Shown here piece by piece: positions 16,452 to 23,560 of a stretch of 40,370 nucleotides of DNA; position 1 is the first letter of the stretch, and every line of letters begins with the position of its first letter. Made by a program: the position numbers and the translations under genes. Source of the DNA: Yinghuangia elevatio (GTDB taxonomy: Bacteria; Actinomycetota; Actinomycetes; Streptomycetales; Streptomycetaceae); NCBI RefSeq assembly GCF_040649515.1, contig NZ_JBEZFP010000085.1:1-40370 (forward strand). The letters are read 5' to 3'. The notes under the pieces were generated by a model. The model was not told the DNA's origin and ran no database searches. It saw nothing but the letters and a program-made list of their open reading frames with translations.

Positions 16452-17216
16452 TCACACCCGGGGCCCGAGGAACAGGCCGCCGCTCGCGTCGAGGACCTGA
16501 CCGGTCACCCACCGCGCCTCGTCGGAGGCGAGGAACGCGACCACGTCCGCCACGTCCTCGGGGCCGCCCAGCCGGTCCAGCGCCGTCGAGGCGGTGATGA
16601 GGTCGGCGAGCCCCGGCGCGTCGAACACCGGAGCGTTGGCCGGGGTGCGCGTGGCACCGGGGGCGACCGCGTTCACGGTGATCCCCCGGGCCCCGAGTTC
16701 GTTGGCCAGCGTCCGGCTCATCGTCTCGACCGCGCCCTTCGTCATGGCGAAGGACGTCTGCGACGGATTCGCCATCCGGGTCGCGACGGACGAGATCGTG
16801 ATGATGCGGCCGCCGTCCGCGAGCAGGTGCAGGGCGCGCTCGACGATGAAGTACGGGGCCCGTACGTTGACCGCGAACAACCGGTCGAATTCCTCGCGCG
16901 TGGTGACGCCCATCCCGCCCGCGGGCGGCGCCGCCGCGTTGTTGACCACGATGTCGAGCGGCCGCCCCGCGAGGTACGCCTCGACCCCGGCGAAGAGCGT
17001 CTCGACGTCGTCCTCCGCCCCCAGTCGCGCGCGGACGGCGACCGCGGACCCGCCGGCCCGCTCGATGGCCGCGACCGTCGCCGCAGCCCCTTCGGCGTCC
17101 GTGCCGTAGTGCACGATCACCGCGGCCCCGTCCGCCGCCAGCCGGGCCGCGGTCGTCTGCCCTATGCCGCGCGATGCCCCGGTCACGAGGGCCGTCCTGC
17201 CGGTCAGGTCACCCAT
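16452..17216 (-). CDS. Short-chain dehydrogenase/reductase with Tyr-to-Phe active-site change
   Basis: The 254-residue protein is a classical SDR: TGASRGIG (12-19) binds the nicotinamide cofactor, NNAA is at 92-95, and the PG motif APGAT follows the active site. The catalytic Tyr of YxxxK is Phe156 (SFAMTK, 155-160, codon TTC), while Lys160 and the serines ISSV are kept. Family knowledge says that the tyrosine is the acid/base, so normal carbonyl reduction should be impaired. The ATG at 17216 is preceded by promoter DNA rather than coding sequence. The gene is divergent from a TetR regulator across a repeated palindrome and is probably its target. It may be a binding or regulatory protein, or use another residue. 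Confidence 0.9.
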   Translation of the reverse strand: MGDLTGRTALVTGASRGIGQTTAARLAADGAAVIVHYGTDAEGAAATVAAIERAGGSAVAVRARLGAEDDVETLFAGVEAYLAGRPLDIVVNNAAAPPAGGMGVTTREEFDRLFAVNVRAPYFIVERALHLLADGGRIITISSVATRMANPSQTSFAMTKGAVETMSRTLANELGARGITVNAVAPGATRTPANAPVFDAPGLADLITASTALDRLGGPEDVADVVAFLASDEARWVTGQVLDASGGLFLGPRV

Positions 17217-17241
17217 GTCGAGCCGCCAATCATGTGAGCTT

Positions 17242-17282
17242 CTACCAATCTGGTAGTGACTACCAGTACGGTAGGGTCTACC
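17242..17282. promoter_or_regulatory. Tandem TetR operators with 18-bp period
   Basis: CTACC occurs at 17242, 17260 and 17278, exactly 18 bp apart. The first two are closed by GGTAG to form 15-bp inverted repeats (17242-17256 perfect with arms CTACCA/TGGTAG; 17260-17274 with CTACC/GGTAG arms). The array fills the gap between the divergent SDR and TetR starts, so one repressor could control both. Confidence 0.75.
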
Positions 17283-17284
17283 AC

Positions 17285-17917
17285 ATGCCCGACCAGCACT
17301 CAACCCTGCGAGCGCGCCGACGAGCCGAGACGCAGCGCACCGTCCAGGCGCACGCGGTACGGCTGTTCACCGAGCGCGGATTCGACGCCACGACGGTGGC
17401 CGATGTCGCCGACGCCGCGGGCGTGTCGCCGATGACCGTGTACCGGCACTTCCCCACGAAGGAAGACCTGGTGCTCGCCGATGCGAACGTGGGGCTGGTG
17501 GCCGACGGCATCGCCGCGACACCCGCAAACCTGCCCTTGACGCACCGGATCGGGAGCGCGCTCGTCGATTCCGCCGCGCAGCTGAGTTCCGGCGACGTGC
17601 ACGACCCAGGGTCGAACCGCCGGTTCCTCCTCGCCCGCCTCCAACTGATGATCGCCACACCGGCGTTGCGGGCCAGGCACCTGGACAACCACTACGCACT
17701 GCAGCAGTCGATCGTGGGCGCCCTGACCGGCGAATCCCCAGATCCCGACACGGTGTTCCGAGCCCAGGCGGCGGCCGGCGCGTGCCTCGCCGCGATGCAC
17801 ACGGCGTTGGTGCGCTGGGCCGAGGACGACGGACGTACCGACCTGCCCGACCTGATCGCGCAGGCGCTGGCCGCGGCGTTCGGGGACGACGCGATCGGCT
17901 CGCCGACACGGGGGTAA
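17285..17917 (+). CDS. TetR/AcrR-family transcriptional regulator
   Basis: The 210-residue protein has a TetR N-terminal DNA-binding domain: VQAHAVRLFTERGFDATTV, then the helix-turn-helix at about 38-57 with VADAAGVSPMTVYRHFPTKEDLV. The helical C-terminal ligand domain resembles those of the SACE_7040/MftR-like acyl-binding group, but no ligand can be named. The ATG at 17285 lies two bases after the last operator half-site, so the message may be leaderless and self-repressed. It is divergent from the SDR gene. A strong hairpin follows its TAA stop. Confidence 0.9.
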   Translation: MPDQHSTLRARRRAETQRTVQAHAVRLFTERGFDATTVADVADAAGVSPMTVYRHFPTKEDLVLADANVGLVADGIAATPANLPLTHRIGSALVDSAAQLSSGDVHDPGSNRRFLLARLQLMIATPALRARHLDNHYALQQSIVGALTGESPDPDTVFRAQAAAGACLAAMHTALVRWAEDDGRTDLPDLIAQALAAAFGDDAIGSPTRG

Positions 17918-17938
17918 GCGAGGACGCGGGGACGGCGC

Positions 17939-17969
17939 CGGGCGCCCGACCGCGAAAGTCGGGCGCCCG
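17939..17969. terminator. Bidirectional hairpin terminator
   Basis: A perfect 12-bp stem (CGGGCGCCCGAC with GTCGGGCGCCCG) encloses a 7-base loop CGCGAAA. It sits between the stops of the convergent TetR and binding-protein genes and could terminate both. Confidence 0.8.
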
Positions 17970-17995
17970 TACGGCTGCCTGTCAGGGCCGTGACG

Positions 17996-19270
17996 TCAGG
18001 GAGCGACCTGGTATTTCAGTGCGGCCTCGGCCGGCGCCGGACCGTCGATCGTCTCGAGCCCGCCCTGTGCCTGTGCGTTGGGACGCTGGATGTACGACTC
18101 GCGCGTGTTGGTGTCCCCGACGTTGCTGAAGTCCAGAGGGGCCATCACACCGTCCGAGTCGAACGCGTTCATGCCGTGCAGCGCGGCGACGACGCCCTGA
18201 CGGGTGAGGTCCTTCGCCTCGCACGCCTTGCGCAGTGCTTCCCCGAAGACGCGCGCGGTGACGTATCCGAAGGCCACCCCGTTGTCGATCGGAGAGCCGG
18301 GGAATTTCGCCGCGTACGCCTGGACCAGGTTCTGGATGCCGGAGACCTGCGAACTCGGCGCCTGCACCGAGTTGACGAGGAAGAAGTTCTTCTCCAGCGC
18401 CGCTTTGGCCGGGGTGGTCAGCAACTGCGGCGAGAAGCCCGGGTTGCTGGAGACGATCGGCACGTTGAAGCCCGCGGCGGCCGCGACTCCGGCGAGCGAC
18501 GCCGACTGCTTGGGGCCGGCGCTCATCAGGACGGCTTTGACGCCCTGACTCTTGAGCGCGGCGACCTGCGCGGCCATGTCGGCGTCGGTGGCCTTGATAC
18601 GGTGCTCGACCAGGGTGAGCCCGGCTTGTTGCGCCGCGAACCTGGCGCCGGCCAGCGCGTTTTCGCCGTACTCGCCCTCGAAGTAGACGTGCCCGACCCT
18701 GTCGCCGGCTACCACCTTCCGCTCCCGCAGCAGGAAGCCGACACCGTTGATCATCTCGATGTCGTAGGTGGCGCCGACGACTTGGACGTACCGCTGTTTG
18801 AGCATGGTGGACGGCCACGCCGCCGGGATCGCGAGCACGGCGTCGCGGTCCAGGCTCGGCAGCACCGCGGTCACCACCGGGGAGCCCAGGAGTTGGGAGA
18901 TCCCGATGATCTGGGGGGATATCTCGTCGTACGCGGCAACGCCCTTCGCCACGTCGTACCCGTGGTCGCGGACCAGGAGCCGGATTTCGCGACCGCAGAT
19001 CCCGCCGGCCGCGTTGACCTCGTCGAAGTAGAGCTGCTGGGCCTGCGTGAGGCTCTTGCCCAACGTCGCGTACACGCCGGTGAGATCGGTCAGTTCGCCG
19101 ATCGTGACGGTCGTGTCGGTGACGCCCGGGCCGGTGAGGACACCGTCCGGCAGGTCCTTGCTGCCGCCGGTCGACGACGCGGTATCCGAGTTGCATCCGC
19201 TGATCGAGAGCACGGCACCGACGAGCAGCGCCACGAAGGCGGACGCGCGTCTTTGGGCGGGGGGCTTCAT
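17996..19270 (-). CDS. Branched-chain amino acid ABC transporter-type binding lipoprotein (orphan)
   Basis: The 424-residue product is a periplasmic-binding protein type 1 of the LivJ/amide-binding family. A lipoprotein signal peptide (residues 1-25) ends in the lipobox SISGC, with lipidated Cys26. The mature domain starts with TIGELTDLTGVYATLGKSL and contains ICGREIRLLVRDHGYD, both typical of Leu/Ile/Val or aromatic acid receptors. It would capture a ligand outside the membrane. No permease or ATPase gene of this class is in the window, so it either uses a distant transporter or acts as a sensor. The ATG at 19270 has GAGGAG upstream. Confidence 0.9.
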   Translation of the reverse strand: MKPPAQRRASAFVALLVGAVLSISGCNSDTASSTGGSKDLPDGVLTGPGVTDTTVTIGELTDLTGVYATLGKSLTQAQQLYFDEVNAAGGICGREIRLLVRDHGYDVAKGVAAYDEISPQIIGISQLLGSPVVTAVLPSLDRDAVLAIPAAWPSTMLKQRYVQVVGATYDIEMINGVGFLLRERKVVAGDRVGHVYFEGEYGENALAGARFAAQQAGLTLVEHRIKATDADMAAQVAALKSQGVKAVLMSAGPKQSASLAGVAAAAGFNVPIVSSNPGFSPQLLTTPAKAALEKNFFLVNSVQAPSSQVSGIQNLVQAYAAKFPGSPIDNGVAFGYVTARVFGEALRKACEAKDLTRQGVVAALHGMNAFDSDGVMAPLDFSNVGDTNTRESYIQRPNAQAQGGLETIDGPAPAEAALKYQVAP

Positions 19271-20036
19271 GGGGCTGGACTCCTCGGGTGAGCGGCGGGC
19301 CGCGACGGTTCACGTCAGCGCGCGTTTGGGTGCCTTCCGGTTGCGGTCAGGGGGAATTCGTCGCGGAACTCGACCAGGCGCGGGTGCTTGCGGGCGGCCG
19401 CACGCGCACGGCACCAGGCGATCGGTTCGTCCTCGGTGAGTGGCGCACGACGAAGGCCGTGCCCTCGAAGCCGTGGGTGTCGTGCGGGTTGAGCAAGGCC
19501 CTCTCCTCACCAAAGGGGTGGAGTAGATGCTCTCTGCTCTTCCGCTCGGAAATCGATAGGCCGCAAACTAGGTCCGGACGCACTCCGCTGTGCCCGTGCA
19601 CAGATGCCGCGCATGGGCCGACGGCGCTTTTCGCGTGCCCTTTTCACCACGGCGCCTCACCGCTCCGGGCCGTCGAACACCAGGACGATCATGCGGGGGG
19701 CGCCCGACTGTCCGGCCACCCCCGCATCCAGGACGACGCGGGCCTCATGACGCCGGCCCGGTTGCGCCGCGGGGCCCTGCGCGTCTCCCGCCGGCGCCAG
19801 ACGCTGACCGCGAGCGGGGGCCGAACCAACCGCGCGACTCGGGTTCGCCACTCCGTGCCGTCCAGCTCGACGCCGTGCCCGGCGCCCCTCGTGAGCTGGA
19901 CGGCCGGTCCGTGTCACCCCCGATTGTCGAGCGCCCCGGCCCGCCGCAGGGGGCATCGATCACCCGACCGGGTGACGTACGCGGGCAATCCGAGGATCGC
20001 GCCCCGTCGTTGTCCACTGTTGGGGAGGGCAGCACC
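19271..20036. other. Gene-poor stretch with no convincing gene
   Basis: No frame has good start signals together with family-like sequence. Open frames here are rich in Arg, Pro and Ser, typical of noncoding high-GC DNA. The part around 19,490-19,580 is less GC-rich and may hold a promoter. A leftward frame ending at 19657 translates to a tail (ARVVLD...PRMIVLVFDGPER) faintly like the last strands of a PAS domain, so a decayed gene is possible. I could not support more than that. Confidence 0.45.
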
Positions 20037-20123
20037 GTGCCGTCGGCATCAAATGCCGTGGCCTGGTGGTGCCGCTACCTGATGTCGACACCGACCCGCA
20101 CATGTCTGAGGGGCCACGCATGA
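20037..20123 (+). CDS. Possible 28-residue leader peptide
   Basis: A GTG at 20037 follows a good ribosome site (GGGGAGGG, seven bases away). It opens a 28-codon frame whose TGA overlaps the ATG of the next gene (ATGA). The predicted peptide contains WWCR and two cysteines. Spacing and overlap suggest translational coupling, but short frames of this kind arise by chance in such DNA. Confidence 0.25.
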   Translation: MPSASNAVAWWCRYLMSTPTRTCLRGHA

Positions 20124-20614
20124 CCTCCGCGCAGATGCCCGCGCGTCCGGGGCGGCACCGGCGGGCCGAGGCGCCCGCCGCCGATCCCGGCTACGCGGTG
20201 CCGCCCGGCGCACCGTACGACGGCGCTCCCGCCCAGCACCTCGCAGCCCAGCACCTCGCACCCCAGCACGCCGCGCTCCAGCACGTCGCGGCCGCGCCCG
20301 GCGCCGTCCCATCCGGCGCCGCGCCGCAGGTCGCCGCACCGCACGTCGCCGCGCAGCGCTTCGCCGCCGACGCGGTGCGTGCCGCCGTCGACGGGCTCGC
20401 GTTCGCCGAGTCCCAGTGGGACCTGGAGGCGTGGCGCGCCGCGCACGCCGCGGCGTTGGACCTGGTGGTGCTGCTGGCCGCGATCGGCCCCGGCCCCGAG
20501 GTGCTGCTCAGCACCGCCGCCGCCACCCTGGACAACGCACGCCGCCTCGTCGACGGTGGCAACATCCATAGCAGCGGCGGCAGTTCCGTACCGGCCGCGA
20601 CCGGCCCCTGGTAG
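20120..20614 (+). CDS. Hypothetical protein with Ala/His/Gln-rich repeats
   Basis: The 164-residue protein has an N-terminal disordered part with short degenerate repeats of the form AQHLA/PQHAALQHVA (about 36-60), followed by a helical part (about 85-145) with VDGLAFAESQWDLEAWRAAH and LVVLLAAIGPGPEVLLSTAAATLDNARRLV. The ATG at 20120 has GAGGGG at ideal spacing; an ATG at 20102 is less well placed. No known family is recognised. Codon usage and the sustained helix pattern support a real gene. It is convergent with the AHSA1 gene. Confidence 0.6.
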   Translation: MTSAQMPARPGRHRRAEAPAADPGYAVPPGAPYDGAPAQHLAAQHLAPQHAALQHVAAAPGAVPSGAAPQVAAPHVAAQRFAADAVRAAVDGLAFAESQWDLEAWRAAHAAALDLVVLLAAIGPGPEVLLSTAAATLDNARRLVDGGNIHSSGGSSVPAATGPW

Positions 20615-20668
20615 CACCGCAAGCCGTCGACAAGTCCTTCCGGCGCCGTCCGCGGTCCCGGTTCGGGC

Positions 20669-20711
20669 GTCCATGTCCAGAGGGCCGGGTGTCCATGTCC
20701 AGAGGGCCGGG
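20669..20711. repeat. Two direct repeats of 21 bp, period 22
   Basis: The copies at 20669-20689 and 20691-20711 are identical and begin GTCCATGTCC and end AGAGGGCCGGG, separated by one base. A shorter related piece (TTCAGAGGGC) follows at the end of the AHSA1 gene. The repeats lie between convergent genes. Confidence 0.85.
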
Positions 20712-20720
20712 CGGCCGCGT

Positions 20721-21230
20721 TCAGAGGGCGGTGGCCTGGGCCTCGAAGTACGGCCGCTGCGCCGGGTAGTAGTCGTCGAAATCGGGCTGCGGAGTACCGT
20801 CGCGAGACGCCACCAGCATGTCGAGGTAGTACTCCCAGCCGGGACCGATCTCGGCGACGCCGTCGGCGTCGGTCAGGTGGTGCACGAAGCGCAGTTCGGT
20901 GCGGCCGTCCTCGGTCGCGGCGAGCAGCACTTCGATGTGCCACGCGCCGACTTCGTCGGTGGCCGAGAGCGCGAGGCGGACCGGAGCGTCGCACGCGTCG
21001 ATCCGCATGTCCGTCCAGGGGGCCTGGTCCTCGTACGCCAACTGCACCTTGATCGTGCGGCCCGGTGCGGCATCGCCCTCCCAACGGCCGTACCAGCGCG
21101 CGGTGCGCTCGGGGTCGGTGACGCTCGCCCACACGTCTTCGACCGGTGCCCGGAACGTACGGGTCAGTACCAGGTCGACGCCGTCACCGGTGCGCAGGAG
21201 TCGTCCAGTGGGCTCAGGGGTCCGGGTCAT
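20721..21230 (-). CDS. AHSA1/SRPBCC-family protein
   Basis: The 169-residue protein belongs to the START/Bet v1-like SRPBCC group, with the hallmark TRTFRAPVEDVWASVTDPERTARWYGRWEGD near the N terminus (shown in part: FRAPVEDVW, then RWYGRWEGD). The fold forms a hydrophobic pocket for a small ligand. Proteins of this type are very often encoded with an ArsR regulator, as here: the ATG at 21230 overlaps the ArsR stop (ATGA). The ligand and role (Hsp90 cochaperone-like or polyketide-cyclase-like) cannot be told from sequence. Confidence 0.88.
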   Translation of the reverse strand: MTRTPEPTGRLLRTGDGVDLVLTRTFRAPVEDVWASVTDPERTARWYGRWEGDAAPGRTIKVQLAYEDQAPWTDMRIDACDAPVRLALSATDEVGAWHIEVLLAATEDGRTELRFVHHLTDADGVAEIGPGWEYYLDMLVASRDGTPQPDFDDYYPAQRPYFEAQATAL

Positions 21231-21619
21231 CCGGTCTCCGCCTCTCCGTGTGTGGTGGTGGTGCCGGGCCGCTCGACGGCGGTCGCCGGTTCGGTGGTCC
21301 GACGCTCCCGGCGGGTGCGGTATACCTCGGTCTCCAGGGCGTCGAGCCGCTGCTCCCAGCCGGAGATCCTGGCGAACCGGGCGATCCATGCGGCCAGTTC
21401 GTCGAACCGCTCGGGCTGCAGGACGTAGTACCTGTGTCGCCCGACGAGTTCGTCGCGCACGAGCCCGCTCTCCCGCAGCACCCGCAGGTGACGGCTGACC
21501 GCCGGCCTGCTGATCGCGAAGCGCTCGCTGATCTCACCGGCGGACAGCCGCGCGTCGCGCAGCAGCACCAGGATCTCCCGGCGCACAGGATCGGCGATCG
21601 CCCCGGCTATTTCGTCCAC
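21227..21619 (-). CDS. ArsR-family regulator coupled to AHSA1 gene
   Basis: The 130-residue winged-helix protein starts MDEIAGAIADPVRREILVLL and has the recognition region FAISRPAVSRHLRVLRESGLV (shown is the helix-turn-helix at about 33-53), followed by a wing with GRHRYYVL. No metal-binding cysteines are present, as usual for ArsR partners of AHSA1 proteins. The C-terminal 30 residues are disordered. The GTG start at 21619 lies seven bases after a perfect inverted repeat, so the transcript may be leaderless. It is the first gene of a two-gene operon. Confidence 0.88.
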   Translation of the reverse strand: MDEIAGAIADPVRREILVLLRDARLSAGEISERFAISRPAVSRHLRVLRESGLVRDELVGRHRYYVLQPERFDELAAWIARFARISGWEQRLDALETEVYRTRRERRTTEPATAVERPGTTTTHGEAETG

Positions 21620-21626
21620 TCAGAAA

Positions 21627-21646
21627 GCGTAACCCATTGGTTACGC
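21627..21646. promoter_or_regulatory. Operator of the ArsR-AHSA1 operon
   Basis: GCGTAACC and GGTTACGC are perfect 8-bp arms around CATT. The site is seven bases upstream of the leftward GTG start, as expected for autorepression by the ArsR protein. Confidence 0.75.
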
Positions 21647-21821
21647 GTCTGGCCAGGGGCCGGGGCGGTCCGTCCGCTCGGAGACCTCGCCTCGGACACC
21701 CCTTCTCGGGGGCTCCCGTCGGGCGCTCGCCTCGGGACGCCGACCCCGGCGCGTCGCCGCGCGGCCAATCATGGAACCATCGGTAGGACCGCCGCTCCAC
21801 ACACTGGAGGACCGACCGCCG

Positions 21822-22220
21822 ATGAAGTGGGGCCCGCACACCCTCGTTCTCGACCTCGACGAGACCCCGGGCGCGGTGCGCCGAGCGCGCGACATCACGG
21901 CGGAGTTCCTCCGGGAGTGCCCCGGACCCGCCCTGACGCGGGAGGCGGTTCGGGACGTCGTCATGGTGGTGGCGGAACTCGTCTCCAACGCCTACCGGCA
22001 TGCCCCCGGCCCGTACCGGCTCACGCTCGCGGCCGAGGAGGACTCGGTGACCGTCGCGATGCGGGACGGCGGGCGGTCCTGGCTCGCCGCGGTCCCGGAG
22101 GTGCGCGCGCCCGGAGGGTTCGGGCTGCTGGTGGTACGCCGCCTGAGCCGCACGCTGGACGTGGAGATCTTCCCGGACGGCAAGGAGCTCACCGCGATCG
22201 TGCCCCGCAACCGCACCTGA
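21822..22220 (+). CDS. RsbW-like ATP-binding protein (anti-sigma factor kinase family)
   Basis: The 132-residue protein has the single GHKL ATPase domain of the RsbW/SpoIIAB-type regulators common in Streptomyces. The N box ELVSNAYRHA is at 52-61, the G1 box is the short RDGG (81-84), and GGFGL (98-102) forms the G2 lid. Such proteins bind sigma factors or STAS antagonists and phosphorylate the latter on serine. The ATG at 21822 has GGAGGA about ten bases upstream; an ATG at 21771 is less likely. A STAS protein gene lies 1.8 kb away on the other strand and could be its partner, which is inferred. Many such proteins in streptomycetes act alone. Confidence 0.85.
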   Translation: MKWGPHTLVLDLDETPGAVRRARDITAEFLRECPGPALTREAVRDVVMVVAELVSNAYRHAPGPYRLTLAAEEDSVTVAMRDGGRSWLAAVPEVRAPGGFGLLVVRRLSRTLDVEIFPDGKELTAIVPRNRT

Positions 22221-22540
22221 TCCCCCGCGCGGCCGGTACCTCGCCCGACGGTTCCCGGCCGCCCCCGTCACCCGCCGTTCCGTCACCCGTCGCTCCACCA
22301 CCCGTACTCCCGCACGGATTCCGCCTCGCCTTCCGCGTCCGCAACGGGCCACGACGGTTGGCTCCCTCGCCGCCACGTTCGGCGCGGTCGGTTGGGCCGG
22401 TCACTCGTCTCCGGCCACACACCGTAGGCCCGATCCCGCCCGGTCCCGGTTTCCACGGGTGTTGCGGGGGTATCCGCCGCCGGACGGCGGTCGGCGCGTT
22501 TGCCTGCCGCGGAGCTCGCGCTCGGGGCAGGGAAGGCACG
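22221..22540. other. Intergenic stretch before DNA ligase gene
   Basis: This 320-bp stretch holds no convincing gene. It contains two copies of CCGTCACCCG at 22265 and 22280 and a C-rich tract. The end carries the ribosome site GGAAGG for the ligase gene. No clear terminator or operator was seen. Confidence 0.5.
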
Positions 22541-23560
22541 ATGACCACTCCCCCTCCGCGCGGCGTGCCCGCGGAACAGCGCCCGCTGCTGAGCCCGGCG
22601 TCTCCGGCGCAGGACGCCGCCGCGGCACGGCAGCCGATGCTGGCCGTACTGAGCGACCGCCGCTCGTTCGACGACAAGTGGCTGTTCGAACGCAAGCTCG
22701 ACGGCGTCCGGGTCCTGGCGGTCCGGGACGGCGGTGACACGCGCCTGCTCTCGCGCGGCGGACATGCGCGCGGCCGGACGTACCCCGAGGTCGTCGAGGC
22801 GCTGGCCGGACAACCGTGCGCGCGCTTCGCCGTGGACGGCGAGATCGTCGCGATGCGCAACGGCCGCACCGACTTCTCACTGCTCCAACAGCGCAGCGGC
22901 ATCGCCGACCCCGATGCCGCACGCGCGAGCGGGATCAAGGTCTTCTACTACGTGTTCGACCTGTTGAGCATCGACGGCTTCGACACGACCCGGCTCCCTC
23001 AGCGCACCCGTAAGGCACTGCTGCGCGAGACGCTGGACTTCGGCGGCCCGCTCCGCTTCACCCCACACCGCAACCGCTGGGACGAGGCGATGCTGACGGA
23101 CGCGTGCGCGAAGGGCTGGGAGGGGCTGATCGCCAAGCGGGCCGACGCGCCGTACGTACGCCGCCGTTCGCCCGACTGGCTCAAGCTCAAATGCGGCGCA
23201 GGCCAGGAGTTCGTGGTCGGCGGCTACACCGACCCGACCGGCAGCCGCGTGGGGTTCGGGGCCCTCCTTCTGGGCTATCACCAGGCGGGCCGGCTCCGCT
23301 ACGCCGGCAAGGTCGGCACCGGCTACGACACGAAGACCCTGCTCGATCTCGCGGACCGGCTCGGCCGACTGCACACCGACCGCTCGCCGTTCGACGACGA
23401 GGTACGGGAACGGGCGGTCCACTGGGTCCGCCCGGAGTTGGTCGCGCAGGTCGGGTTCAGCGAGTGGACCCGCGACGGTCGCCTGCGGCACCCCCGGTAC
23501 CTGGGCCTCCGCGACGACAAGCGGCCCGAGGAGGTCGTACGCGAGGGACCCCGCAGGTAG
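22541..23560 (+). CDS. ATP-dependent DNA ligase (LigC / LigD ligase-domain type)
   Basis: The 339-residue enzyme seals nicks in DNA through an AMP-lysine intermediate. Motif I is RKLDGVR with the adenylated Lys52. Motif III is VDGEIV, motif IIIa contains YYVFDLLSIDG, motif IV is EGLIAKR and motif V is WLKLKC. The OB-fold domain follows with EFVVGGYTDP and GKVGTGYD. It has no polymerase or nuclease domain, so it corresponds to the ligase part of bacterial non-homologous end-joining proteins. No Ku gene is nearby. The ATG at 22541 has GGAAGG upstream. Its 3' end overlaps the open frame of the convergent STAS gene by 104 bp. Confidence 0.93.
   Translation: MTTPPPRGVPAEQRPLLSPASPAQDAAAARQPMLAVLSDRRSFDDKWLFERKLDGVRVLAVRDGGDTRLLSRGGHARGRTYPEVVEALAGQPCARFAVDGEIVAMRNGRTDFSLLQQRSGIADPDAARASGIKVFYYVFDLLSIDGFDTTRLPQRTRKALLRETLDFGGPLRFTPHRNRWDEAMLTDACAKGWEGLIAKRADAPYVRRRSPDWLKLKCGAGQEFVVGGYTDPTGSRVGFGALLLGYHQAGRLRYAGKVGTGYDTKTLLDLADRLGRLHTDRSPFDDEVRERAVHWVRPELVAQVGFSEWTRDGRLRHPRYLGLRDDKRPEEVVREGPRR

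Noticed and set aside
19347..19601. 84-codon leftward frame
   Set aside because: Part of the sequence looks protein-like, but there is no ribosome site and the end is low complexity; evidence was not enough to call a gene.
19288..20082. 264-codon rightward frame in the gene-poor stretch
   Set aside because: Composition is Arg/Pro/Ser-rich without secondary-structure pattern, ribosome site or family resemblance.
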